64,000 bases of DNA from Sabellastarte sp. h YS-2021 (lineage: Eukaryota > Annelida > Polychaeta > Sabellida > Sabellidae), in the NCBI GenBank assembly GCA_964017235.1, contig OZ024935.1, forward strand, positions 89,371,052 to 89,435,051, in the 5' to 3' direction. Below are positions 1 to 11,610 of this stretch, piece after piece. The notes under the pieces are model-generated. The model was given only the letters and a program-made list of their open reading frames with translations. It was not told where the DNA came from and ran no database searches. Every line of letters starts with the position of its first letter. Position 1 is the stretch's first letter. The position numbers were made by a program, and so were the translations under genes.

Positions 1-707
1 CATGCATTAGGAATCTTCTGGTGTGGTCGGATTTGACCTTGGGCCCCTCCTTCAAGGTCAAATGAGGACAGCCAAACCTAAAAGTGCTTATAACTCGCTT
101 ATTATTGTTCCTAGAGGTTTGGGATGGTAAACCAACCTATAGGAAATCATGGGCTGGGAATCTTCTGGCATGATTGGATTTGACCTTGGGCCCCTCCTTC
201 AAGGTCAAATGAGGGCAGCCAAACTTAAAAGTGCTTATAACTCGCTTATTATTGGTCCTAGAGGTTTGTCATGGTAAACCAGCATATAGAAAATCATGTG
301 CTGGGAATCTTCTGGTGTGGTCGGATTTGACCTTGGGCCCCTCCTTCAAGGTCAAATGAGGATAGCCAAACTTAAAAGTGCTTATAGCTCGCTTATTATT
401 GGTCCTAGAGGTTTGTCATGGTAAACCAGCATATAGAAAATCATGTGCTGGGAATCTTCTGGTGTGGTCGGATTTGACCTTGGGCCCCTCCTTCAAGGTC
501 AAATGAGGGCAGCCAAACTTAAAAGTGCTTATAACTCGCTTATTATTGGTCCTAGAGGTTTGTCATGGTAAACCAGCATATAGAAAATCATGTGCTGGGA
601 ATCTTCTGGTGTGGTCGGATTTGACCTTGGGCCCCTCCTTCAAGGTCAAATGAGGATAGCCAAACTTAAAAGTGCTTATAACTCGCTTATTATTGGTCCT
701 AGAGGTT
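1..707. repeat. 147-bp tandem satellite, five units
   Basis: Five head-to-tail units; the marker GAATCTTCTGG recurs at 11, 158, 305, 452 and 599, exactly 147 bp apart. Each unit contains a 10-bp inverted repeat, TTTGACCTTG and CAAGGTCAAA, separated by 11 nt (32-62 in the first unit), i.e. two opposed nuclear-receptor-type half-sites. The array starts before the window and ends near 707. Inverted relatives lie at 46815-47140 and diverged ones at 7780-8430, so the unit is also dispersed. Confidence 0.9.
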
Positions 708-792
708 TTGGTGCATTGTCTTTACGGTGGATACAATTTGCATCGGTTCTCCGATGCGCTAGGTCTAGTTATACATGTAAATTTTATTGTGT

Positions 793-811
793 CCCCGGAC
801 GAAAGTCGGGG
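793..811. other. DNA hairpin, CCCC-GAC stem with GAAA loop
   Basis: CCCC (793-796) and GAC (798-800, after one bulged G) pair with GTC (805-807) and GGGG (808-811) around a GAAA loop. A similar hairpin with different bases lies at 3017-3034. It sits at the junction between the 147-bp array and unrelated sequence, which suggests the end of a mobile repeat rather than a gene. Confidence 0.55.
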
Positions 812-944
812 ATACTTAGTATTCAGTACGGTTATGCCACCGTAGAGATTTTCTTTCGGACGCGATAACTTAAAAATATTTTAGTAAGACCTTTCAAATT
901 TGGTATGTGGGTATATATGAGCAATGCCACGAACGCTATTGCTG

Positions 945-973
945 GTGACCTTGACCTTCAATTTCAAGGTCAC
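945..973. other. Inverted nuclear-receptor half-site pair
   Basis: GTGACCTTGA (945-954) and TCAAGGTCAC (964-973) form a perfect 10-bp inverted repeat with a 9-nt spacer. TCAAGGTCA is the extended half-site bound by ERR/SF-1-type nuclear receptors. Binding here is inferred only; the motif lies in repetitive DNA. The rest of 812-1260 shows no gene. Confidence 0.45.
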
Positions 974-1279
974 TGGTGGCTTCTTAAAGCTCAGATTTTG
1001 GCCAATTTTTCACATTTTGGCCCATTTCTCATATACAGAAAGTTAAATCATCCTATGGATGGTATATACAATACATATATATGTCCTCTGTAAGCATGCA
1101 GAAAATTGACCTTGAAGCTCTTCAATGAAGGTTATCCACAGACCGCCAAAGTACTTCACTGAGGCCATTTTTTGGCTTTTTGGAGATATTTTTATACTTA
1201 ATGCTATACTGCATGGAAACTAATGAAAAAGGCTTTGGAGGTTGAGCACATGATGGAGTACCAGCATCCAGTTTGTTGA

Positions 1280-1490
1280 CCTTGAAGTTCCTTTCAAAAT
1301 TGGTGTAATTCCGTTTGTCCGTTTTTTTCTGTTTGTCTGTGGGTCAACATTTTGTTTCTGGACTCTTAACTCAAAAAGTCTTTGTCCAATCGAATTCAAA
1401 CTTGACAGGGAGATAGATCACCATCATAGCTAAGTTGCTATCGAAATTGGTGTAATTTCGTCTGTTCATTTGTCCGTTTGTCTATCAACA
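1280..1490. repeat. Dispersed repeat family shared with 2765-3010
   Basis: The text around CAAACTTGACAGGGAGATAGATCA and the preceding 'gtctgt...caacattt...actctaactca' block occurs here once and twice in tandem at 2765-3010. No coding potential is seen. Confidence 0.7.
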
Positions 1491-2370
1491 ATGGGAAAAA
1501 GTATCTCAGAAACCGTAAGGTTTAGGAAGTTGATACTTGGTAGGAACATTGGTTAGGATGTGTAGGTGTGCAACATCATGGTCTGACCTTGATTTGACCA
1601 TTCACCTTGCCGTAGTGACCTTGAGTTTGAAAATCTTGTCCGGGCTATATCTCAGAAACCGTAAGGTGTAGGAAGTTGATACTTGGTAGGGACATTGGTT
1701 AGGGGTTGTAGGTGTGCAACGTCATGGTGTGACCTTGATTTGACCTTTGACCTTGTCGTAGTGACCTTGACCTATAAAATCTTGTCCGGGCTATATCACG
1801 GAAACAGTAAGGTGTAGGAAGTTGATACTTGGTAGGGACATTGGTTAGGGGGTGTAGGTGTGCAATGTCATGGTCTGACCTTGATTTGACCTTTGACCTT
1901 GCTGGAGTGACCGTGACCTATAAAATCTTGTCCGGGCTATATCTCAAAAACCATAAGATGTAGAAAGTTGATACTTGGTAGGGACATTGGATTAGGATGT
2001 GTAGGTGTGCAACGTCATGGTCTCACCTTGATTTTACCTTTGACCTTGCCATAGTGACCTTGACCTATAAAATCTTGTCCGGGCTATATCTCGGAAACTG
2101 TGAGGTGTAGGAAGTTGATATTTACTAGGGACATTGGTTAGGGGGTGTAGGTGTGCATCGTCATTGTCTGACCTTAATTTGACCTTTGATCTTAATGTAG
2201 TGACCTTGACCTATAAAATCTTGTCCGGGCTATATCTCGGAAACCGTAAGCTGTAGGAAGTTGATGCTTGGTAGGGACATTGGTTAGGGGGTGTAGGTGT
2301 GCAACATCTTGGTGTGATCTTGCTTTGACCTTTGACCTTGTCATAGTGACCTTGACCTAGAAGATCTTGT
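1490..2370. repeat. 146-147 bp TGACCTTG-rich satellite, about six units
   Basis: The marker CTATAT in 'ggctatatctc' recurs at 1644, 1791, 1937, 2084 and 2230, with steps of 147, 146, 147 and 146 bp; a first, diverged unit starts near 1497. Units carry several TGACCT half-sites, including DR1-type TGACCTTTGACCT at 1741-1753, 1887-1899 and 2326-2338, and TGACCTTGACCT extended sites. A single diverged unit recurs near 7500-7650. The sequence differs from the 1-707 satellite although the unit length is the same. Confidence 0.9.
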
Positions 2371-2764
2371 TACACCTTTGGATCTGTCTTTTGATGCAGA
2401 TTAAGCACTGGTTAAAGTCACATAAGAATTTTACTTTTACAACTTCCCATTGTAACAGATGGAATTTCATCATGTGAGCCACAGATTTTGCTCCAACACC
2501 ACACATAAGCATTCATTAAATGTGTTACCACTTCCATATGCATGATAATATTCAAAACATCTAAACCATAATTCGGCCATGCCAGATGTAGATAAAGTAC
2601 ATGCATTATCTTTCTCTTAGACATTATTTTCTCTATCTAAACATTGTTTGAACCTTCATATAACTGCAGTGCTCTGAAAGTATCTTAAACTTTGTACTGA
2701 TACAGTACTTGTACATCTCATGGTGTTAAAAATATTTCCCTAGGCTGTGGGGTACAGACATCTC

Positions 2765-3034
2765 TGATGCTATTTTTTGTCGATTTGTCTGTCCATCAAC
2801 ATTTCCGTTTCCAGACTCTAACTCATAAACGCTTTGTCAAATTGAATTCAAACTTGACAGGGAGATAGATCATGTAATTCTATCTGTTTCTTTGTCCATC
2901 AACATTTCCATTTCCGAACTCTAACTCACAAATGCTTTGTCCAATCGAATTCAAACTTGACAAGGAGATAGATCACCATAATAGCTAAGTTGCTTTCAAA
3001 ATTGTTGTAATTGTATCCCCGACGTGAAGCGGGG
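2765..3034. repeat. Dispersed repeat (two units) ending in a hairpin
   Basis: Two tandem copies of the repeat seen at 1280-1490, followed by a short hairpin at 3017-3034 (CCCCG pairing with CGGGG). The stretch 2371-2764 holds no supported gene. Confidence 0.65.
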
Positions 3035-4690
3035 CTACTATGGATTCATCATCGTAGTCGTCCGCGCCCTCATCCGCAGAGATTTCTTGTTAGCGACCTA
3101 CAGTCCACATTTCTTTCCAGATTTCTTTCATATTTGGCAGGTGGCTTGATATGGTAGAGGACTCGCCACCCTATCTTTTTGGTAGGCTTTATGTCTAAAT
3201 TAGGCCTGTGGTAGACAAAAATGTCTAAAATGCATTAAAATTCATGAAATCATGCACTTAATCACTTATAACTTGAAAAGTGTTGCATTTAGAGCATTTT
3301 GTTAAAATATGTAATCTTTTACAAATACAGGAAAAGAGTCATACTACAGGATAAAATTACATTTTCTATCTTAAACTTATTACTTTGCTTGTTATTCTTT
3401 TATACAGTAGCACAATTTGAGAAATATTTGGTCATAATCATTACATTTGAATGTATAAACTTGTCCATTTGCATTAAAATTTATTGTAAATGAAAAAAAT
3501 ATTGAAAGTTAACATTACATATCCCATGTAACTGCTTATGAAATTATAAACTGAGGTAAATTAGTTACCTATAAAATAAAATAATGCTGGATTTTAACCA
3601 AGTATCAAACTTTGACAGTGATGACACCATTTAAATGTTTAAATAATTTTTAATGGTGAGTATGACCCAGCAGACAACCCCTAAGCATAAAAGAATGAAA
3701 AAAGTCTCCATATGCACATATTTTACATATATTTTTTTTACTATACTGATTTTATATATTTACTGTAACATGCACATACCACTAAACATATATTTTATAG
3801 TGCTTTTGGACATTTTTAAATTGAAAACTCACCTCATAAGTTTTTGAATTCCAAAAACAACATAAACAAAACATGCTGGATACAAACACCATATTTTCAT
3901 TAATTCTGATAATAGTGCAATCAAATATGTTCTATTAAACTCTGCTCTATTAAAGAGTGAACAACAATAATACTTGATTATTATATCATGTAATAAACAA
4001 CTCGTCAAAACACTGTTGATGTGTGTCTAAAATACCAAGAATAAAATGTACCCAAAAGTGTACCTATACACACATACACTGTTAAAATAAAGATATCCTC
4101 ATGGTTATAGGGTGATAAAGATTTTTTTTTTGTGATGGGGAATGCTGAAAAACATAGATCCAGCAGGGTCCCTTGTGTAAACATTTACTACTCACTGTAC
4201 TGTGAATACATTCTGTTATTTGGGGAACTTTGGGAGAGTGTTTCAAACATTTAAGAAAAAGAAGTTTCATAGACTGCATTCATGTTCTTTGCAAATATAT
4301 AGACAATAGATTGAATAGTATAATTCAAACTAGAATCATGAAATGAATTAATAAAAGATTATCATGTTAACAATGCATAGTATAAAGTATTTACAGATTC
4401 TCTGGGAGACTGTAATTCTATTACAAGAGCACAAAGGCACGCATTATTAAATTGGCCATTTAAGCCCTTAAATATCAAGATTCTACATAATATTTGTACA
4501 CATATCTGTACATTAAGGTGTATAGTATACACTCTGCCATTTTGTTTTTTTAATCTTTGTATTAAGGCATATTTTATAAAGTAAAAAACTTGTCTAGCAC
4601 TACATCTACCTTTCTGTAAGGTCTGGTATGTCCAACAAACTATTGTTTCCCATTGTTGTGGTATACTCAATCATTTTTAATGGTTTGGTT
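3035..4690. other. AT-rich intergenic DNA, no gene seen
   Basis: Only short, low-complexity open frames rich in Ile, Lys, Phe and Tyr occur on either strand. No domain, splice pair or repeat structure was recognised. Confidence 0.6.
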
Positions 4691-4931
4691 GGGGCCACGG
4701 TGGCAGAGTGGTAACACTCTCGCCTCTCACCTCTGAGGCTGGGGTTCGCTTCCCAGCCATGCCTCAAGTGGGAAAGCTGATAGTTGCATGCCATTGGTTG
4801 GCAGTTTACAGTACAGAACCTTGACCAACTGTATGTACTGGTTTCCTCTACCCTTCCAACTACCTGTTGTGATATCACCTGTACAGTGTTGAATGCGACG
4901 TAAAACCCCAAATAAATAAATTAATTAATTA
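4691..4931 (+). mobile_element. tRNA-derived SINE, near full length (copy 1)
   Basis: The 5' part resembles a tRNA, with an A-box-like TGGCAGAGTGG (4701-4711) and a B-box-like GGTTCGCTTCC (4743-4753), i.e. an internal RNA polymerase III promoter. A body shared by all four copies follows ('cggcagtttacagtacagaac', 'tgtactggtttcctctgcc') and the copy ends in GCGACGTAAAACCCC and an AAATA-type tail. Flanks TAATGGTTTGG and TAACGGTTTTG may be an imperfect target duplication. Other copies: 51486, about 52480 and 57135. Assignment to a named bivalve SINE family was not tested. Confidence 0.85.
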
Positions 4932-4949
4932 ACGGTTTTGTCTCTGGTG

Positions 4950-5135
4950 CCTAAAAATGAAAATGTATGTGCAGTCAGTGTAAATGTAAAATAGTCATCT
5001 GCGCATCCCTAATTAAAGTACATATTTATTCATGTGCTGGTTTCTACAAATGAAAATGTATGTGCAGTCAATTAAAATGTAAAATAGTCATCTGCACATC
5101 CCCAATTGAAGTACATATTTATTTGTCTGCTGGTT
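4950..5135. repeat. Two-copy 93-bp tandem duplication
   Basis: GAAAATGTATGTGCAGTCA occurs at 4959 and 5052, and the following text up to 'gtacatatttatt' is repeated with few differences. It lies just after the SINE. The region 5136-7420 shows no supported gene or repeat. Confidence 0.75.
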
Positions 5136-7424
5136 TATTGCACAATCATTGTTAATATAAAATCATTGTTTCAATGTAATTGCCCATTTAGTTGTACTTG
5201 TGGGCTAGGGTTCTTTTCTGCCGAGGCTAGCTATTTTTAATCTTTGTTCCAATGCCTTAAAAGTGATGAGTAATTTCAAACATAAAAAACAACAAAAGCG
5301 CTGACAGAGCCTGTACCACACAACCAAAACACAAAGTAAGAATATGGTGCAAGGCTGAAGAATTGGGCTTCTTATAAGTAATAACCTCAAAATTTTCACA
5401 AAATTATTTTCTGGTTAAATCAGATAATCTGAGAAAAAACTTTATATTTTAACGTTCACCAGCATTAAAAAAACTAGAAGCCATACAATGGAGTACATTT
5501 CACTAACATCATAAATCTAAAAGAGGTATTTAATTCAGGGCCTTGAAGATGATTTCCAAGTTACTATTGGGGTCACATTTGATCCTCAAACAACATTACA
5601 CTCCTCACACACAAAAACCGTTACCCTGTACTCTTATTTCTTCAAAGTTTGCTGCACCACAGCCCTAGCCTTACATTCTAATTGAACTTTTAATTCTAAT
5701 AGGACTTTTATAGTTTTTAATCTCCCTTATATTAAGAGGATGCTAAGGCGCAAAATAATTTGTACCAAGTCTTTTACAAACATGTACATACATATTTACT
5801 TGATATTCATAAAACATTAGTACAAGTTAGGCCATATAAGCTAACCATACTGTCTTAGCAGTATGCTGATGTAAAAGCCAGCATATGAATTCAAAACTGA
5901 ATTTTTTTCTAATTACAAAGAAACGGGAACCTTTAGCAAGGCTACCACAGCCCCAATGAAATAACAAAATTTGTTTACACAGTCAGCAGGTCAGGGAAAG
6001 ATGAAAATTTTTCCTTAGTTGAAGTCCCTTCCTCTTGCCCCCCACCACCTTAATGAATTTCATTGCTCTGAGAGTGGTCAGGATACTGATGTGATTTCTT
6101 TCAACTTGATTAAAACTGTGCAGTCCTGGGAATTATTCCATCCCAACTCCTCAAATATGAGGTAGACTTATCTGCTCCCCCACTGAAAGTGTTTATGTTA
6201 TCTGAAGACCATATAATTAATAGCCCATCATCTGCATGTGTCTTGTGGTTGTGAGTGACTGCTCTCTCATACAAAATGTGTTGCCAGTCCTGGAAGAAAG
6301 CTTATTTGTGTGTGTCAAAACTCATACTACACTGTGTTTTCAAGCCCTTTAACATGTTCCATGAATTTCCAGTATCAAACTGTTCAAGCATATATTTGGC
6401 TAGTATGATTGTTTTAGCATATAATATGAGTATTCCAAACAGAATACAATAATTTATCTACTCACTTAAAATATTTCGTAAAAATTCCTTCATTACTTTT
6501 TTAGTTATCATGATCACAAACAAACATAATCACAAACAAAATTACTTTGGTGGGGGGGTAATATGAATGAAATAGCTGGAAAAGCTTCTGGACAGAACAA
6601 ACAGAAACCCACCCATTTTATCAGATTTTACTAGCATGTTAATCATTCTTCACTTTTCACACATCTGGATAAACATTACAGGGTGGGTAGAGAGATGCAG
6701 ATTTTCCTAAGAATGATCAGTGAATCTCAATGCAAACAAATACACTTTCATATGATTCTCAAGGGGGAATGGGCCAATCTAACCTGAGACCACATGTTGA
6801 ACTGTTTTAATTACTTCCATGTGTAAGCAAGTACTGGCTAATGTTTGTTTAAATCAGTGCTGGGATCAGTGTTCCCAGGCTTCACTCTCCAAAATAATCT
6901 CCAAACCCTGAACCTGCAAAAACACTGAATACTGTGTATTTTATCTGTGTTCACACTTCAGTAGCCCTGCCAAGGGTTGTCTCACACACTCATGGATACT
7001 GGAACACAAATGTCAACAGAAATTTTTGATTTTGTTTAGTTTCCCTGTACCATTTTACACTGACACATTTCTCCCCTGATTTTGGTGAGAATATACGGCA
7101 AATTGAGTAACTTTTCTTCTTAAAGATAGATGAAAATACATCAATATAATGGCAATTAAACTTAATTCATCTTCAAGACAAACAAAAAATTCTAATGTAT
7201 TACTATTTTGTCACTAATATACAAGACAATGGATTGTCATAACATAATCAATTGAGATTATGTAATATGGTTCATGTAATACTATATACAATATAATTGG
7301 TGATCTCAACGGATATCCAAATATCTGATCTCCAATATGATCACATGACAATATATCCTACCTTCCCAGGCAACCAGTCTTTTTTAATTGGCTCGTACTG
7401 ATTGAATTTATTCATTTTTATCCC

Positions 7425-8461
7425 ACAGCCCTAACGGGTTGTCAGGGTATTGTTTTCACCCATGGTGTCCGGATGGGTGGGTGGTCATGCAGTTTGGCAG
7501 GCGGCAGGAAAAAGTTTGTCCAGACTGTATCTCAGAAACCATAAGGTGCAGGAAGTTTATACTTGGTAGGGACATCAGCTTAGGGGGTGTAGGTGTGCAA
7601 TGTCATGGTGTGACCTTAATTTGACCACTGACCTTGCTGTAGTGACCTTGAAATATTCCAGTTAGCTTCATCAAATTTGCACAAAAGCTATATGGCTCGA
7701 ATAGCTAGCCTGATAGTAATTTTGGCCTAGTTCAAAAAACAAAATGTCAGTCATATCACATGTTTAATTTCAAACAGGTTATCCTGTTAAAAAGGCCTTG
7801 TATCTCCCCAAATATTGCTCCAAGAGGTTCGGAATGTGAAAACAACTTGTAGAAAGTCATGGACAGGGAATCTTTTCTAGGTGTTGAATTTGACCTTTGA
7901 GCCCTGCTTCAAGGTTAAATGAGGTCATCACACTAAAACATCCTTGTTTCTCCGTTATTATTGGTGCTATGGCTTCAGAATATAAAGACTGACCATCAAA
8001 AGTCCTGGCTTTCAAATGTTTTGCCTGAGAAAAATTTTGGCCTTATTTTGAAAAACAAAACCGCCACCATAGCCAATTATTTAAAAATCATTAAGATGCT
8101 CTAAAACTTCAAATATTGCAGCTAGGTTCATCAAATATGCGCAAAATATATATGGCTAGGAAAGTTAGCCTGATAGTAATTTAGTGTAGTTTGAAAAACA
8201 AAATGGCCATCATATCACATGTTAAATGGGATTATCCTATTAAAAGGCCTTATATCTCCCTTATCATTGCTACTAGGGGTTCCAAATGTGAAAACAACTT
8301 ATACCAAGTCAAGGCCTGAGACTATTTTACAATTGCTGACTTTCACCTTTGACCCCTTCTTCAATGTCAAGTGGGGCTATTTTGCTACAAAGGCCTTATA
8401 TCTCCTTTAGTTCTCCATTTTTACTGATATCTAAGGCGGGAGATAACCACTGCGGCAGTGG
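7425..8461. mobile_element. Hairpin-flanked composite repeat (candidate non-autonomous element)
   Basis: The left edge has a hairpin (ACAGCCC 7425-7431, loop TAAC, GGGTTGT 7436-7442). Inside are one diverged TGACCTTG 147-bp unit (about 7500-7650), then diverged units resembling the 1-707 satellite. The right edge has a hairpin with stem CCACTG (8447-8452) and CAGTGG (8456-8461). A related right-edge motif occurs at 61841-61852 beside 'atctcccgcc'. That the two hairpins delimit one element is an inference. Confidence 0.5.
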
Positions 8462-9239
8462 CCTTGTTTACTGTGGAACCATACACAGCTCTTTCAAGAA
8501 ACCTATTGGGATGACTTTTGTAATTTAAGCCCTTCCAGTCCTCAGAATTAGTGTCTTCAGTAACCTTTAAAATGTGGTTTCCCCCTACCCCATTGCATGC
8601 TTTTGCAAAGGTATCAATGCATCCTTTTAGGCATGTGAAAACAAGATATTTGGTTCAAGTGAGCGCTAGGATGCCAAAATATTTTAAAAAGTTGATATTT
8701 CACATAGGCAGCATCAGTAACACTGGTTTGTCGGTATCAAGACCATTTTACTAAAATACAGTGATGACACTTTACAACAGACCTCTTTATTGTGGAAAAA
8801 CATTAAATATTGGAATAAAAATCTGAGGAAATTACACACTTTTGTCCCATATTTTTGTGTATTTGATGATGTTTCACTCCTGTCAGTAGACCTATTTGAA
8901 TGGTTATGTACTAAGAGACAACTCTTTTTGAAATCCCAGAATTGGAAAGGTTTTGCACTGGTGAGATACCAAAATGGAAAACCTGCAACTGATCTTGCCC
9001 TTATTTCACATACATATGACAAATACGGAAAAAGGTTTTTTTTAATGTGATGCACACTAGACACCTTTCCGTTTTCAAAATATTATCCAATCTTTTAAAA
9101 AATTCGATTTGGGGGTCATATGACCTAAGGACACCCAAACATGTAAAACTTGATTTTTGACATGTGAGAAGGAGAAAGATTGAAGTACCAACACTCAACC
9201 ACAGTTTGAGTTAGGAGATACAGCTGAGGATATAGAGAG
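8462..9239. other. No gene recognised
   Basis: Open frames of 86 codons (8790-9050, +) and 116 codons (8714-9064, -) overlap on opposite strands; neither shows a recognisable domain. Probably chance frames or eroded sequence left of the Harbinger remnant. Confidence 0.4.
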
Positions 9240-9348
9240 AAGGAGGAGGGAGAAAGAGGAGAGGGATGAGAAAGAGAGGAGAGAGCAGGAAGAGAGGGAC
9301 AGACAGAGGATGGAGAGAGGAGGGTAGAGAGCCAGGAAAGAGAGAAGA
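9240..9348. repeat. Homopurine (GA-rich) tract
   Basis: Almost pure purine on the plus strand (GAGAGA, GGAGGA and AAGAG runs). In the frame of the downstream MADF-like gene it reads as an Arg/Glu-rich stretch broken by a TAG at 9325, so it may be an eroded charged N-terminus of that protein. Such tracts can also form triplex-prone DNA. Confidence 0.6.
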
Positions 9349-10620
9349 GTGCAAACTGACATAGATACTGATGTAGAATCAACTCAATTCAGACAGAAGA
9401 AGGGCCAGATGAAGTCCATTTTCCTGAGTGATTCAGACGAAGAAGCCATCGTGGAGTACGTTAAACAGCACGAGGAACTGTTTGACAAGAGCAATGACAG
9501 TTTCAAAGACAAGCAGAAGAAAGAAAGACTTTGGGAGCAGCTAGCAGCTACCAGAAACTTGCCTGTCAAGACTGTGAAGAAGTGGTTGGACACTCAACAT
9601 ACCAGATATGGCAAGCTCACTCAGATGAATTCAGGACAAGCAGCTCCCAAGAGCACAGAATGTCAAACCTGGCTGAAGGACAGTTTCAGTTTTCTACGAG
9701 GTCACATCAGAAGGAATTTCCAAGTCTTCTGCATTCAAGTCACCCCAGAGGCCTTCTGCAGCCACAGCCTCAGTTTCAGTTCAGGATACACCCAGAGACA
9801 CAGAATCTGAGATGGAAATCAGTATTGCATCAGATGTTACTCATCAGCCTTCAAGCACCAGTCTTAAGCGACGACAGCCTCCAGTTGCAACTGCAAGATC
9901 AGTTCCAGCAGATGAGGTCGATGATTTCCACATTTCCGGGTGAACGTCAGGACCCACTCCAAGTCCACGACAGTCATTCTGCAGCTATCTCCACTATGCT
10001 GTCAAGCTTCTCAGTGAAATACAGTACAAGGTCGAAGAACGCAAGAGACCGGTCACCACAAGTCAACAGGCCACCACATTTCAACTTCCACAAGCAACAC
10101 AGGCCACAGGAGGACGTGAATACATACCATTCCAGAAACTCAGTTTCCATTCCAGTTGTACAGCCAACACGGACATCCACTGGAGAACCTGTTACAATGA
10201 TTGCAAAAGTTCATCAGCAGCAACCACCAAGGCCTTCATCTTCACCGTCTACACAGCCTGCTATGTCTTACATAGTTGTGGATGACCAACAGCCTGGGTC
10301 TTCCAGACAGATGATTTACAACCCCCCTTCAGTTGCACCTTCACAATAGGAGGAGAGTCAGCACAACACTTCAGGATTATCCAGTCTCTTTGCGGCTATT
10401 CCAAGTGTTCTCCAGTATCAGCAGATAGACACACCACAGCCATTTTCACCCTCTCAACTTCAACCAGCACCGTCACCAGTGCCATCTATTACTCATCAAG
10501 AACAGTCAAGACCTCCCAGCCAGTCCAGCCAGCAGTCAGTCAGCCCAAATCAGCAGATTAGCCCGCACAAGTCGCACCAAACCCGACCCTTTTCAGAGCC
10601 ACCGGAATCTTCCAAAAACA
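9349..10620 (+). pseudogene. Harbinger-type MADF/Myb-like DNA-binding protein, decayed
   Basis: PIF/Harbinger DNA transposons usually carry a transposase plus a second MADF/Myb/SANT-like DNA-binding protein needed for transposition. The open frame from 9349 (first codon GTG, no good ATG) contains such a domain at about residues 22-95: acidic 'SDSDEEAIVEYVKQHEELFD', a Lys/Glu helix, then 'KTVKKWLDTQHTRYGKL'. After that, plausible coding sense jumps between frames: Gln/Ser/Pro-rich text in the 9531-10349 frame, an 'SDVTHQPSS' stretch in the third frame, and a possible helix (CSYLHYAVKLLSEIQYKVEE) near 9980-10040. At least two frameshifts are therefore likely. It converges on the transposase remnant at 11611-12361, as expected for one Harbinger element. 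Confidence 0.65.
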
Positions 10621-10863
10621 ATTATTAAGCTACATGTTTGATAGCCCAAAAACAAAGAAAGCACACCATCCAACACTTACACTTCCCCATAGTACACAAA
10701 AAAAAATTGTGTGAATGAATGAATATTGAACAAATACTAATAAACTTCCAACCCAAAACAAAAAAAAACCTAAGAAAGCAAAGTAAAACCAACACCACCC
10801 AAACCAAACAAAAAAAAAAAAAAAAAATTCCCAACCCCTCCCCAACAAAAAAAAGGACTCAAC

Positions 10864-10894
<31 letters not shown>

Positions 10895-11050
10895 AAAAAA
10901 AGAAATTGTGGATTGAAACCCACAACCCCACAAAACCAAAGTTGTAGACTCAAACCCACGTCCCCCAAAACAAAGATGTGGACTCAAACCCACGGCCCCC
11001 CAAAACAAAGATGTGGACTCAAACCCATGTCTCTGTGTCCCAGAAACCAA
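10621..11050. repeat. A/C-rich low complexity and 34-bp minisatellite
   Basis: Poly-A and poly-C runs (including about 22 consecutive C near 10863) lead into a minisatellite whose marker CAAAG(A/T)TGT(A/G)GACTC recurs at 10937, 10971 and 11006 (34-35 bp). Long frames read on the minus strand here are poly-Phe/Gly artefacts. 11051-11610 holds no recognised gene. Confidence 0.8.
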
Positions 11051-11610
11051 CAGTAAATAAAAAGCCACATCCACACTGACAGACCCAAAAACGTGAGCCC
11101 TAACAAAATATTCTAAGATGTGTGTGGCAAGGAATTGATAAACTGAGAAAAAAAAATATTTATTTCGGATTGCAAAGCTTGCATTTCTTTTTTCTGGCCA
11201 ATTTACTTGACAAATTTTTTTAATTCTTGTAAATTCTTGGCAAGAAATCGTTACAGGTATTTATTTGGACACTGTTTTTAATACCACTTTGCAACTTATT
11301 TTTTACGAGAATAAAGCCAGGTTATGATGGGGTGGCATGTCTACTTTGTTAAGTGAGGAGCTGGGTTTGAATCTGTGATATAATTTGGCTTTTTTCAACT
11401 GACTGTGGGATGGAATTGTGTTTGTGATGGGGAATATCTGTGGTGAATTTGAATTAAATTGTTGGAAATTTGGGGTTACTTTTTGGGGAAATAGCACTTG
11501 GCTTAATAAAAGTATAGTCTTTCAGTAGGTCTCGTTGATGTTTGGCCTCCCTCGATGGGTTTCTGAATTTTTCATGTTGTCCCTGTTTCCCCAGTCTGCC
11601 TGTGGTGCTA

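Noticed and set aside
4691..4760. A functional tRNA gene
   Set aside because: A- and B-box-like motifs are present, but the fold is poor, and the same body and tail follow in other copies; it is the head of a SINE.
9531..10349. A separate 272-codon Gln/Pro-rich gene
   Set aside because: Its first half is a shadow of the MADF-like frame, and plausible coding sense jumps between frames; it is part of the decayed Harbinger second gene.
10630..10968. Phe/Gly-rich minus-strand protein
   Set aside because: The frame reads through poly-A and poly-C runs of a low-complexity region.
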